From IMG/VR virus record IMGVR_UViG_3300019762_000002, positions 1 to 49,696 of that record: a stretch of 49,696 nt of DNA. The stretch is one strand, 5' to 3'. Position numbers and translations under genes: made by a program. Positions 7,074-14,942 of the stretch are shown here, in pieces. Every line of letters begins with the position of its first letter. Position 1 is the first letter of the stretch. The notes under the pieces are model-generated. The model was not told where the DNA came from, ran no database searches, and saw only the letters and a list, made by a program, of their open reading frames with translations. Source of the DNA: a virus.

Positions 7074-7938
7074 ATGTACGAATACGTAAACCGTATATCT
7101 TATTCGACCATGAGTCACCCCACGTATCACCAGTGTATTCAATCTTAATAATTTTATGTTCACCTTGCCCTGCTGTTTCAGGTACGTCGCGAAAATATAA
7201 GTTACTAAAATTAAACGTCGCTAAGTCCGACTCGATACGAAACTTACCACCTATACGAAACTTAGGGTTTAGTCGTGTCGTTACGTCCACACCAACGTCA
7301 GATATTTCAGGTATACCTTCCATGCCTGTGAATTGCGATATGACATTCACAGCACCTTGACGAGCGTAACCCTGTCTAACGACGACTAGCTTCTCGTTTT
7401 CGATAACGTAATCAAACTTGTGGGTTTGTGCCAACTCATCGAGGTACACACGCGGATCACCTTGTAACGCATACCCATAAGGATACGGGTCGACGTCTGC
7501 GAACTGTGAGTCGTCAATCACTATCGGGTAACCTAACGCTGTACCACACGCACGTATAATGTTGATCAGTTTAGTGTCAACACCTAACGTTTGATTAATT
7601 TGCGGTTGTTGCTCAGTGACCTTACCACCTCTACAAACCAAGCGTGTGATCGTGTTAGGCCCTCTACGTTCTGGAAACACGTTACGCACTGTACCGCTAA
7701 ATATAGTGTCGATTGAGTCCACATAGCCGGCTCTAAAAACGATGTTCTTACCACGCTTTAACGCTTTACTTATCGTATCAGTTGATAAATTATATATTGC
7801 TATATCAGCGTAACTAGTAAACCCGCCGAAGTCGTGGAGTATTTGAAACGTTGCTTTAAACTGTCGGCCAGCAACAGCTTCGATAAGTACCTCGCCGTCA
7901 ACCTCAAGCGACCAACGTCGATCGTTATAACTACTCAT
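7072..7938 (-). CDS. Baseplate hub protein, 288 aa
   Basis: Probable hub that joins the tube to the spike. The sequence has the hub pattern: an N-terminal immunoglobulin-like strand set (RWSLEVDGEVLIEA ... AIYNLSTDT), then VFRAGYVDSIDTIFSGTV, a middle LDELAQTHKFDYVIENEKLVVV segment, and a C-terminal strand YRDVPE-type region ending in the DTWGDSW motif. ATG 7938 is preferred over 7962 because it follows GGTGTGGG and overlaps the plug gene stop by only 8 bases. Spike and hub genes are separated by the RNA gene. Confidence 0.8.
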   Translation of the reverse strand: MSSYNDRRWSLEVDGEVLIEAVAGRQFKATFQILHDFGGFTSYADIAIYNLSTDTISKALKRGKNIVFRAGYVDSIDTIFSGTVRNVFPERRGPNTITRLVCRGGKVTEQQPQINQTLGVDTKLINIIRACGTALGYPIVIDDSQFADVDPYPYGYALQGDPRVYLDELAQTHKFDYVIENEKLVVVRQGYARQGAVNVISQFTGMEGIPEISDVGVDVTTRLNPKFRIGGKFRIESDLATFNFSNLYFRDVPETAGQGEHKIIKIEYTGDTWGDSWSNKIYGLRIRT

Positions 7939-8221
7939 CCCACACCAACTTATTATCGACACCTAAATTATCAAGTGTTACGTCCTCACCGATAAAATAC
8001 AATTTACCGATACCCGCTTCGTAATTTTCGAGTATATCAGCACCCGGTTCAAGCATCGCACCCGCTGCGAGTAATACATCATCGCGACGAATGTCAACAG
8101 ACCAAGCGGGCCCAGCGAGTGTAATATAATTTAAAGTGAACTCTAAAAAGTTTTCACCCAGTTGAATGTTAAACGTGTAATGAGCGTTAGCAGCACCTTT
8201 ACGTAACGGTAATGTGATCAT
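7931..8221 (-). CDS. Baseplate plug protein, Pam3 gp18-like, 96 aa
   Basis: Small beta-rich protein with the family's pattern: an N-terminal NAHYTFNIQLGENFLEFTLNY strand pair, a WSVDIRRDDVLLAAGAML segment, and a C-terminal GKLYFIGEDVTLDNLG stretch. In related contractile phages it plugs the tube at the baseplate. It overlaps both the Dit-like gene (4 bases) and the hub gene (8 bases). Confidence 0.75.
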   Translation of the reverse strand: MITLPLRKGAANAHYTFNIQLGENFLEFTLNYITLAGPAWSVDIRRDDVLLAAGAMLEPGADILENYEAGIGKLYFIGEDVTLDNLGVDNKLVWDE

Positions 8222-8859
8222 TCGAACAAACTCCCTATCGTTGATAGCACCGATGCACTCGATACATTTCCCGTGACCTCACCTAAATCCACAGTTGCTA
8301 CAGCTTGAGAATAGCTAGGGTCGTTAGGGTTTAACTCAGATAGAGGCGCACCGTTTTTACTCAGTGTCGTTTCGAGCGTTGGGTATTCTTGTAAGTCTGC
8401 TTCGAATATAAGTGCGTTTTCGTTTACAGGGTCTTTCGTACGTCGAATGCGACCAATCACCATGTTCTTTAATTGTATGTCACCCGCGTCAATGTCAAAC
8501 GGTTCACCACTGACCATCAATGTGATCAGAAAATCAAGCGTTGAACTTGCGCGAGTCTCACTACTACCAGCTAAGAAACCCGCCGATAAACCAGCAACCG
8601 TTGAGAGTACACCACCCACGTCATTACTTAACGCGCCGATAAAGTCCGTAACACTCGCGTTAAGTGGGTTATTACTAACCGCACCGACTAGCGACCATTT
8701 GAACGGTTTGATTATACGGTGGTCAACGGCTCTCGCACCTAGCTCAATCGTATAACCTGTCAACTCAACTTCAGCTTCGAACGTGTCTTCGAGTATCGCG
8801 TCAAACTCGTAACCCGCTAACGTCGGCGCTTTCGGTGTGAATATATTAATTAATGCCAC
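8218..8859 (-). CDS. Dit-like baseplate protein, 213 aa
   Basis: Matches the N-terminal pattern of Dit-like proteins in small myoviruses: YEFDAILEDTFEAEVELTGY followed by ARAVDHRIIKPFKWSLVGAVSN (residues 17-62). A Gly/Ser/Ala-rich insertion lies around residues 75-105, then SSTLDFLITLM and IRRTKDPVNENALIFEADLQE. It lies directly between the tape measure gene and the plug gene, the expected position for a protein at the tube-baseplate junction. Confidence 0.75.
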   Translation of the reverse strand: MALINIFTPKAPTLAGYEFDAILEDTFEAEVELTGYTIELGARAVDHRIIKPFKWSLVGAVSNNPLNASVTDFIGALSNDVGGVLSTVAGLSAGFLAGSSETRASSTLDFLITLMVSGEPFDIDAGDIQLKNMVIGRIRRTKDPVNENALIFEADLQEYPTLETTLSKNGAPLSELNPNDPSYSQAVATVDLGEVTGNVSSASVLSTIGSLFE

Positions 8860-8860
8860 A

Positions 8861-10180
8861 CTAACCCCCTGTGCTTGACGATAAGTCGTCTATAGCTGTT
8901 TGTGCCATACCATCCACAACCGATACAACTTTGCGATCTATAACAGCACCGTCAAGCATTATCGGTATCTCAATAGTTTGTCGTGTCGGTGCTTGTCGCG
9001 CTTGTGGTTGCGTTACAGACTCGATACCTTCTCTACGTCGCTCAGAGAATCCAGATTCAGATAGACTACGCACCGGCGCAGAGTCGTTACCAAAATAACC
9101 CGCTTCGACTTGTTTCTGATACGTGTCGGTAAAACCACCCGCTTTTGCTTCGGCGTCGAGTGCCGCTTGTGCCTCTTCGTTGCCGAACATCGCTAACGTT
9201 TGAGCAATGCCACGCCCTAAATCTAGTTTATAATCTTCTGGTAATTTGTCGCTAATTATCGTTCCGATACCGTAACCAGCAGCAGCCGCAGCACCTACAC
9301 CCGTAACAGCCGCAGCACCACTTGCAACACTTGCTAGACCCGTGCCGATTGCTGGGATATAACGAGCTAGAAGTGCGAGTGTATTTAGCGCACCTGTACC
9401 AGCGACAAGTGCCGAGAACCCCGCGAACGTTACAGCGTTGGAGTTCACAAGGTCTTTGTTAACACCTATCCAATTGTTGATACCGTCTATCGCACTATTA
9501 ACAACGGGTAGAAACTGATCGCTTACTGAGTCCGTAGCACTCCCGATGTTTTGCCCAAACTCGACCCACTGTCGATTGAACTCAGCAGCCGCTTCAGTTG
9601 AAGACTCAGTAACAGGACGTATCGTACGGAAACGCTCGACAAGTTGATCAACACCCTCACGCCCTTTACTCAATAAGCGAATACTCGCTTCGTCAAGTCC
9701 TAGCGCTTCAGCGGCGTTGATACGTTGTTGTGTAGTCATCGTAGAGAATGAGTCGGCTAGCGCAAGATAAGCGTCCGTAGCGTTCTCAGCGTTTGCTATA
9801 ACACTCGGATCAATACCAGCCTTCGCAGCGGGTGCGAAAAATCCCACATCGCCAACAAGTATGCGAGCGCGTACACGTTCAAGGTTTTCGAGTTGCGACA
9901 TAAACCCTTCGAGCGAACCCTGCTCAGTTGCGAGCGCGTTACCGAAAGCCATTACGTCGTTAGGAAGTACACTGAATGTTTCGGCGAATTTGCCGAGCAT
10001 ATCGCGTGATGACGCGAAGTCAGCTGTTAGTGCTTTTAAACCGAAGCCACCCGCAACGACTGAGCCGAGTTGTAACGCTTTGGATTTCACAGAGTCGATT
10101 GAACCCTCGAACTCCCTTGCGCCTTTTTGGTCTACGTCAAAACCGAGGCCGACTAGTAAACTACTTATAACTTTAGCCAT
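8861..10180 (-). CDS. Tape measure protein, 439 aa
   Basis: Sets tail length and is ejected during infection. It follows the chaperone gene, begins with MAKVISSLLVGLGFDVDQKGAREFEGSI-type tape-measure N-terminus, is rich in Ala/Gly helices, and has a hydrophobic stretch around residues 255-305 (LNTLALLARYIPAIG ... GVGAAAAAGYGIGTI). At 439 residues it is short for a myovirus, predicting a short tail. Its first 8 bases overlap the end of the frameshifted chaperone product. Confidence 0.85.
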   Translation of the reverse strand: MAKVISSLLVGLGFDVDQKGAREFEGSIDSVKSKALQLGSVVAGGFGLKALTADFASSRDMLGKFAETFSVLPNDVMAFGNALATEQGSLEGFMSQLENLERVRARILVGDVGFFAPAAKAGIDPSVIANAENATDAYLALADSFSTMTTQQRINAAEALGLDEASIRLLSKGREGVDQLVERFRTIRPVTESSTEAAAEFNRQWVEFGQNIGSATDSVSDQFLPVVNSAIDGINNWIGVNKDLVNSNAVTFAGFSALVAGTGALNTLALLARYIPAIGTGLASVASGAAAVTGVGAAAAAGYGIGTIISDKLPEDYKLDLGRGIAQTLAMFGNEEAQAALDAEAKAGGFTDTYQKQVEAGYFGNDSAPVRSLSESGFSERRREGIESVTQPQARQAPTRQTIEIPIMLDGAVIDRKVVSVVDGMAQTAIDDLSSSTGG

Positions 10181-10726
10181 TATTAGCCGCCTCTATGATT
10201 TGGTCTAATGTGATATTAAATCGCATTATATCAGTGATTGAATACGTGCCGTCTTGAACTTGCGACCATGTGCACAATGGTGGACATAAGCCCGACACAC
10301 CGACACACGGTCGCATGAAGAACCAGTCGACTAGCTCTTCACATTTATTTGGTTGCTCGCTCGCCTTGCGACCCTTTCGGCGTCGAGCCAGATGAAAAAA
10401 TCGTTCAGGTTGTGATAAACCGCTTCGGCTATAAGCGTGAATAGGTTCATCATACCACCCTGAAAGTCTTTAACATCTACCGATACCTTCGCACCCGACT
10501 TCATTACACGACCCAACACGATGCTAGACACCTTATCAAATGTTTCTTCGGGTAACGTCATTAACGCACCGATGAGTAATTGCACATCGATGTCAGCGTC
10601 AGCAGCGTTAGAGTTAAACGCTATTTTACCACCTAGTAACAACATTAAACGTTTTTGTTCAGGCGCGGGGGCCTGAGCAATGTTATACGTTGTGTCACCG
10701 ATTGTAGTCGATTTAATCTGTGACAT
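10173..10726 (-). CDS. Tail assembly chaperone, -1 frameshift product, about 184 aa
   Basis: The slippery heptamer T-TTT-TTC (minus strand of 10394-10400) lies in frame at codons Asp-Phe-Phe. After a -1 slip the frame stays open past the zero-frame stop at 10331 and ends at 10173, inside the tape measure start. The added tail contains EQPNKCEELVDWFFMRP and an IMRFNITLDQIIEAANNG end. Lengths agree: 554 bases plus one re-read base gives 185 codons. Such paired short/long chaperones before the tape measure gene are a known feature of long-tailed phages. Confidence 0.75.
10331..10726 (-). CDS. Tail assembly chaperone, short form, 131 aa
   Basis: Zero-frame product that would coat the tape measure during tail assembly. 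The N-terminus (MSQIKSTTIGDTTYNIAQAP) and the LLLGGKIAFNSN / ALMTLPEETFDKVSSIVLG stretch fit tail chaperones of this phage group. It starts in the stop codon of the tube gene (TAATG-type overlap at 10726). A frameshifted longer form is annotated separately. Confidence 0.8.
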   Translation of the reverse strand: MSQIKSTTIGDTTYNIAQAPAPEQKRLMLLLGGKIAFNSNAADADIDVQLLIGALMTLPEETFDKVSSIVLGRVMKSGAKVSVDVKDFQGGMMNLFTLIAEAVYHNLNDFFIWLDAERVARRASNQINVKS

Positions 10727-11139
10727 TATTCACCACCTTTGAAAGCATTCCACACGTTAAACTCAAACGTGTATTGATCATCACTGATAGTTGTACCACC
10801 GCGACTGTTCGTCGCGTCGTTTTTTATTAAACCATCTGTACCAATCGCCTCGTCTAACGTGCCGATTTGTTTCATTGACATTGTTATATTAGCTTTAGAG
10901 TTCTTTAAAGCTTGAACGTACGCGCTGTCAGGTGAACCGGGGTTTAAATAAATATTAACCGTACGTCCTGGGTTAGTTCGATTTAGTCTGACAGCGCGAC
11001 CACCTTGACCACGACGAAGTGTTGAGTCGTCGTCAATCGGTGCGTCTTGGAATGGTGAAGCTGTTTCACCGAAGTCAGTTATTTGACGAGTGTTAATTGT
11101 CAGTATAAACGAGTCGTTACCGTAATCTGCTAAGCTCAT
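10726..11139 (-). CDS. Tail tube protein, DUF3277-like, 137 aa
   Basis: Inner tube subunit. The N-terminus DSFILTINTRQITDFGETASPFQDAP matches the DUF3277 pattern, as does the RTNPGRTVNIYLNPGSPDSAYVQAL stretch (residues 55-80). Size and position directly after the sheath gene are as expected for tube proteins of contractile tails. Confidence 0.8.
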   Translation of the reverse strand: MSLADYGNDSFILTINTRQITDFGETASPFQDAPIDDDSTLRRGQGGRAVRLNRTNPGRTVNIYLNPGSPDSAYVQALKNSKANITMSMKQIGTLDEAIGTDGLIKNDATNSRGGTTISDDQYTFEFNVWNAFKGGE

Positions 11140-11150
11140 CAGTCAGCCCC

Positions 11151-12293
11151 TTAATATACGTCAATGTCAACAGGTGCTACATGTATAGCGCCAGCTCTGA
11201 ATAATCGAATACGTAACGGTGCGGATTTACGCGCGTCACGGTCTGGATCTGTTAAGTTCAAAATTCCTTCAGGTTTCGTTAAGATTTCGTAACCCACCGT
11301 AAACTTAGTTTGTCCGTCGTCAGGGTCGATATAGTTACGCGGACCTAAGTAACCGTTGGCGATGTAAAGTTCACAGAATGCTTTTGCAGTACCGATAAGT
11401 ACGCTTTGACCCGCTGGAGTCTGACCGAGTTTAGTCGGTTGATTAAACACAGCGTTGTAAAGCTCTACACCAATACCGTTGATGAACGCCGACAAGTTGA
11501 TCACGTCGTCCATGTATTCACCAAACGAACTATGGGACCATGAGTTAATTACGCGACCCGCATCGACTGAACCTTTATTCTCTACTTGCGTATAGAATTG
11601 ACATTTCTTAGTCGGTAGCTTCATCGCTGCGTAAGCTGTACCCGTTAAGTCTTCACCCGCAACACCTGACAACACTTTACCTTCACCGGTAATAGTTGAG
11701 TTTGTAGCAGTGTAATTAACTTTAGCGAATAACTTACAGAGTGTAATACCCGCGTAAGCGTCTGTAGCGTGAGCCATTGTAGACACGTAACGGTATCCGT
11801 TTGTTGTGAATACTGTAGCGATGTCAGTGTCGTCGTTAATGTCACGAATTGCAGTGGCGTTAACACCCGTTTGACAGTTCATGAAAAACGATTCGTTGTC
11901 GTTAGCCCAACCAGCTATAGCGGTAGCGTCAGCAACCGAAGCGTAGACGGTAGCCGTTACGAATGTGAAGAACCACCAAAATTCGTTACGCGCTTTGTTT
12001 AGTGTAGTCGGCCAATCGGCGTCTAAGTCGTTAGTAGCCCAAACTGTTAGTGATGACATCGACGGTGTACCGCCTAGCCATTTACTAGCTGCTTTATATG
12101 TTTCAGTTGTGGATGCGAAGTCCACGGATAAGTCGGTCAACGATGTGTAAACGCGTCGCGTATCAACGTCGAAATCGACTGGTAGTTCTGATTCAGGCGC
12201 GAATAATGTGGCGCTCCCGAAGTTTGCGTAACCTAATCCCTGCGGGGAAACCCGAAGGTTGATAGGTACGATATTATTTATATCATACGACAT
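11151..12293 (-). CDS. Tail sheath protein, DUF3383-like, 380 aa
   Basis: Contractile sheath subunit. The start ATG 12293 has AGGAG 9 bases upstream; an in-frame TTG at 12314 overlaps the promoter and is less likely. The sequence follows the DUF3383 layout: an N-terminal NNIVPINLRVSPQGLGYANFGSATLFAP segment, a middle LTVWATNDLD and WWFFTFVTATVY region, and a C-terminal DPDRDARKSAPLRIRLFRAGAIH segment. The tube gene follows 11 bases later. Confidence 0.85.
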   Translation of the reverse strand: MSYDINNIVPINLRVSPQGLGYANFGSATLFAPESELPVDFDVDTRRVYTSLTDLSVDFASTTETYKAASKWLGGTPSMSSLTVWATNDLDADWPTTLNKARNEFWWFFTFVTATVYASVADATAIAGWANDNESFFMNCQTGVNATAIRDINDDTDIATVFTTNGYRYVSTMAHATDAYAGITLCKLFAKVNYTATNSTITGEGKVLSGVAGEDLTGTAYAAMKLPTKKCQFYTQVENKGSVDAGRVINSWSHSSFGEYMDDVINLSAFINGIGVELYNAVFNQPTKLGQTPAGQSVLIGTAKAFCELYIANGYLGPRNYIDPDDGQTKFTVGYEILTKPEGILNLTDPDRDARKSAPLRIRLFRAGAIHVAPVDIDVY

Positions 12294-12305
12294 TTTAAAT
12301 ACTCC

Positions 12306-12328
12306 TGATTGCAATCAATAACAGTATA
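12306..12328 (-). promoter_or_regulatory. Minus-strand late promoter before the sheath gene
   Basis: Minus-strand TGTTATACTGTT (extended -10, TATACT at 12323-12328) and a perfect 12-base palindrome TGATTGCAATCA (12306-12317) at the predicted transcription start. The -35 region is poor. It would boost the sheath and tube genes above the upstream head genes. Confidence 0.5.
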
Positions 12329-12335
12329 ACACTAC

Positions 12336-12884
12336 TTAATCGGGCACGCTACCAGTTGCTACAACCGTACCGTCTTCGTACTCTATCCCGTAACTAGCCG
12401 ACTCGATAGAGTTTATCGTAACCTCGTCGGTTGTTTCGTAATACAAGTACACGTAACACTGTGCACGTTGCTCAGGGTTTCCCGATTGCATACGCGTTAA
12501 GTTGTTTGGAGCGCTTACACGCTGCCAACCGAGTTTATTAGCTCGTAACGCCGATGATACGTCAGGGCGCTTGTTACACTCCTGTAAGCGCGATACGCGA
12601 CTAATGGCGTCAACACCACGGTAAACGTTTATATCGGCTTCCACGATGATTTGAGCGCGCACATCGACGTCTAGTGATAGCGGTGTCGCGGACGTGTTGC
12701 GATGGATATTAGCTTGACCACGTTGCGCGACGGATTGTTTCGGCTCGATAGTGATATACTCACCTGTCGGCGATGGGATACCCGTACCGTCTGATTGAAC
12801 TTGGTTGGCGAGTATAACCGTCGATACGCCCGTAACGGACTTAACGATTGGTTGTAATATTTGGAATAACTCTAAACGGTTCAT
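12336..12884 (-). CDS. Neck terminator protein (LIC_12616-like), 182 aa
   Basis: Probable tail terminator or neck protein that ends the tube and joins it to the head. Residues 1-60 (FQILQPIVKSVTGVSTVILANQVQ then PSPTGEYITIEPKQS) and the VDVRAQIIVEADINVYRGVDAISRVSRLQ stretch are typical. The C-terminal YVYLYYETTDEVTINSIES strand also fits. It lies between the head-closure gene (4-base overlap) and the sheath gene. Confidence 0.75.
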   Translation of the reverse strand: MNRLELFQILQPIVKSVTGVSTVILANQVQSDGTGIPSPTGEYITIEPKQSVAQRGQANIHRNTSATPLSLDVDVRAQIIVEADINVYRGVDAISRVSRLQECNKRPDVSSALRANKLGWQRVSAPNNLTRMQSGNPEQRAQCYVYLYYETTDEVTINSIESASYGIEYEDGTVVATGSVPD

Positions 12885-13237
12885 TGATTGTCAATCCTAC
12901 TAACCACGGCGCGGCAATAGTTGCGCCAGTGTCGATTATCTAATTCGTGACATTTGTAGCGTTGGCCGTCAAATTCCCATACGTCGGCGGGTGATATGCT
13001 TGCGTTAATACCGTCGTTGACGTGTATCACGCGAGCGTCTTTGATACGCTCACCGCCTTTTTCAAGCGCTTCGATTTCTCTGTCCGTTGCGGGCTGTATA
13101 TTCACAGTGTGTGGTGTAGTCGTCTCAGCACCCGGTTGATAAATACCATCCGAGTCGTAACCGCCACCCGTCTTAGCGATACGTGTCGCTGGTATCGATG
13201 TGAATACAGGGTCGATGAAACCCATCATGTCTAACAT
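12881..13237 (-). CDS. Head-closure / head-tail joining protein, 118 aa
   Basis: Small beta-rich protein. The ATDREIEALEKGGERIKDARVIHVND stretch (residues 50-75) is characteristic of phage head-tail connector proteins in this position, as is the C-terminal WEFDGQRYKCHELDNRHWRNYCRAVVSR. GGGG lies about 6 bases upstream of the ATG. It overlaps the neck terminator gene by 4 bases. Confidence 0.7.
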   Translation of the reverse strand: MLDMMGFIDPVFTSIPATRIAKTGGGYDSDGIYQPGAETTTPHTVNIQPATDREIEALEKGGERIKDARVIHVNDGINASISPADVWEFDGQRYKCHELDNRHWRNYCRAVVSRIDNQ

Positions 13238-13271
13238 TTGGAACCCCTAATCTTCTTCGTTAAATTTATTG

Positions 13272-13370
13272 CTAGCATCCGCAAAGCCAAAATACAAAAC
13301 CTAAAAATAAAACAGCTGCAAAAACACCTGACCCTACAATAATCAACAAATCTTTATTATCTTTACTCAT
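13272..13370 (-). CDS. 32-aa membrane peptide
   Basis: Frame with GGTGG 4-5 bases before the ATG. Residues 8-30 (LLIIVGSGVFAAVLFLGFVF) form one strong hydrophobic helix, and the peptide ends WLCGC with two cysteines, one of which could be lipidated only if the helix were cleaved. It lies between head-tail genes. Function unknown. Confidence 0.5.
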   Translation of the reverse strand: MSKDNKDLLIIVGSGVFAAVLFLGFVFWLCGC

Positions 13371-13408
13371 GTTACCACCCATTTATCGGCGTTTTTACAT
13401 ATCTAAGC

Positions 13409-13486
13409 TCATGGTCCTGTAAACTCCGAACCTAAGTAATCAAGACCTTGATCGTCACCAATAATCGGTTCATAGTCGTTGTTCAT
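13409..13486 (-). CDS. 25-aa acidic peptide
   Basis: Short frame MNNDYEPIIGDDQGLDYLGS... preceded by GAGGG inside the repeated 3' end of the upstream gene. Its ATG starts 2 bases after that gene's stop. Acidic, no hydrophobic segment. It is supported only by its ribosome binding site and by filling the gap between two other small genes. Confidence 0.35.
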   Translation of the reverse strand: MNNDYEPIIGDDQGLDYLGSEFTGP

Positions 13487-13488
13487 GA

Positions 13489-13650
13489 TTACAAGCCCTC
13501 AGTTGGTTTAGTTGCGTAAGGTTCACTAACAACCATACAAAATTTAGGCACGTAAGGTTTGAAACCTAATATAACGAGCGGGATATTAATCAATTTAATT
13601 AACCATATGTGACGTATTGAAACGTCTACTTTTAATTCTCCGATCGCCAT
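13489..13650 (-). CDS. Hypothetical protein, 53 aa
   Basis: Unrecognised small protein with a basic and hydrophobic middle (HIWLIKLINIPLVILGFKPYVPKF, residues 14-37, written here as one run only for its character). Its C-terminus TKPTEGL and the DNA encoding it are nearly identical to the 3' end of the upstream gene (13652 onward). GAGGG in the upstream copy serves as its ribosome binding site. This suggests insertion by recombination at the repeated junction. Confidence 0.5.
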   Translation of the reverse strand: MAIGELKVDVSIRHIWLIKLINIPLVILGFKPYVPKFCMVVSEPYATKPTEGL

Positions 13651-13651
13651 G

Positions 13652-14248
13652 TTACAGACCCTCAGTTGGTTTAGTTGATGTGACTTTAAACGTTACGCTT
13701 TGTCTCAGCGCTCCCGAGTCGATAAGCGGGTTTGATGACCCTTTCGCTTTTATCGTGCTCGGCGCGTTTGGTGGTGTGCGTAACTCTGTCATGTATTTTT
13801 GAACCATACCGACCGCGACAACCCCGACGCGCTCTAACGCCGTGTTAAGTGTTTCGCCATTGTCGAGTGCGCGTTCAATGATTTTTAAATACTCTTCGTT
13901 CCCTGAGTTGACTCCTGGGTTTAACCAAGGTCGTGCGGGTATGTTCACAGTGTGCGGACCTGTTACGCCTAGCTCAGCGTAACCCGTACCGGACTTTAAA
14001 AACCTAACCTCGTTTCGATTCGCTGCGACTTTCGATGCGAAACCGTACGATGTGCCGCCTGGGTGGTTTATCTCAGCGCCGAACTCATGTACCGCACCTA
14101 ACGACGCGTTTGTGATGTCGTCGCTCTCATGGTTCCCCGCGTCTTCGTGTATTCCGATCGTGACGTAGTTATCCGCCGTCAGCTCTTCAAGCTCCCGTCG
14201 TAATTGTTCGATGGTGTCTTGAACACCTGTCACGCTAGTCTTTATCAT
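13652..14248 (-). CDS. HK97 gp10-like head-tail protein, 198 aa
   Basis: Probable head completion or tail completion protein. The N-terminus MIKTSVTGVQDTIEQLRREL, the AVHEFGAEINHPGG stretch near residue 75, the IPARPWLNPGVN segment near 125 and the ALERVGVVAVGMVQKYM helix near 160 all fit the family. The end LIDSGALRQSVTFKV is also typical. The ATG begins only 7 bases after the -10 box at 14255-14260, so the message would be leaderless. I see no ribosome binding site. Confidence 0.8.
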   Translation of the reverse strand: MIKTSVTGVQDTIEQLRRELEELTADNYVTIGIHEDAGNHESDDITNASLGAVHEFGAEINHPGGTSYGFASKVAANRNEVRFLKSGTGYAELGVTGPHTVNIPARPWLNPGVNSGNEEYLKIIERALDNGETLNTALERVGVVAVGMVQKYMTELRTPPNAPSTIKAKGSSNPLIDSGALRQSVTFKVTSTKPTEGL

Positions 14249-14254
14249 GTGTCT

Positions 14255-14283
14255 AGTATATTCACAATTTGATGTTGTTGCAA
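14255..14283 (-). promoter_or_regulatory. Minus-strand promoter of the gp10-like gene
   Basis: On the minus strand TTGCAA (14278-14283), 17-base spacer, TATACT (14255-14260). The ATG at 14248 coincides with the expected transcription start. It lies at the left edge of the duplicated control region and faces away from the plus-strand genes at 14610. Confidence 0.65.
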
Positions 14284-14500
14284 TCGACCCCGTTTAAATA
14301 CTTATGGGGTTACGGTATGGGGTTACTCTAAGCCCTTGATATTACTATATACTATACTCTTTACCCCTTTACCCCTTAAAATATAAGAATAGATAGTAGA
14401 GAGAATAGTAATAGTAGAGTATACATAAACATAATAATAATATTAAGAGTATTACTAAGAGAGTGAGAAACTGTAGGGTTTTACCCGTTTTTGGGGTATC
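14284..14500. repeat. Control region I, paralogous to 30924-31140
   Basis: AT-rich non-coding stretch with clear similarity to the second region. Shared blocks include GGGGTTA..CTAAG, TTGATATTACT, ACTATA followed by ACCCCTTTACCCCTT, and AGATAGTA followed by GAGAG and AGTAATAGT. Inverted TATTACT/AGTAATA and GTATACTC/GAGTATAC segments allow extended pairing. It holds no gene. It could be a replication origin or a regulator-binding region. Confidence 0.7.
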
Positions 14501-14550
14501 GCTTTAAAATCAAAGACTTATAGCACCCTACACTAACCCCGAGATAATAC

Positions 14551-14579
14551 TTGACGGGTGCGTCACTATGTAATAAACT
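14551..14579 (+). promoter_or_regulatory. Plus promoter with operator (site I)
   Basis: TTGACG (14551-14556), 17-base spacer, TAAACT (14574-14579). The palindrome TGAC-GGGTGC-GTCA (14552-14565) covers the -35 box. It drives the HTH gene at 14610 and the zinc-ribbon gene at 14939. Confidence 0.7.
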
Positions 14580-14609
14580 TCCCGTACAGTAAATCTGTGG
14601 AGATACAGA

Positions 14610-14942
14610 GTGCGTAGCGACATGATACGAACGATAAAAGAAAACCCGAACTTACAAGTCGGTGCGTTGTCAAGACTGTTGGGTATACCGAGCGACACTA
14701 TAAAACGATATAGAGCTCGTAATAATTTGCGCGGTAAATGGTCTTATACTGGTATAGGTATACCCTTTTTAAGATTCGACGGGTTGTATCGTATAAACTA
14801 TAACGGCAAATACGTGACGGCATCTAACAATTTTAAACAGGTTATTAACGTTTTAGACCACTTATTATGGTGCATAGAAAAAGGTATTATGTCCGACAAG
14901 ACACGTATTGAACACCCTTACTTCGAGAGGCTTAAATTATGA
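14610..14942 (+). CDS. HTH DNA-binding protein, 110 aa
   Basis: I chose GTG 14610 because GGAG lies 7 bases before it; the ATG at 14622 is too far from it. Residues 5-40 (IRTIKENPNLQVGALSRLLG then SDTIKRYRARNN) form a helix-turn-helix of the type that reads DNA. The remainder (FDGLYRINYNGKYVTASNNFKQVINVL) looks like a small alpha/beta domain found in phage regulatory proteins. It overlaps the next gene by 4 bases. It is probably an early regulator under operator control. Confidence 0.6.
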   Translation: MRSDMIRTIKENPNLQVGALSRLLGIPSDTIKRYRARNNLRGKWSYTGIGIPFLRFDGLYRINYNGKYVTASNNFKQVINVLDHLLWCIEKGIMSDKTRIEHPYFERLKL

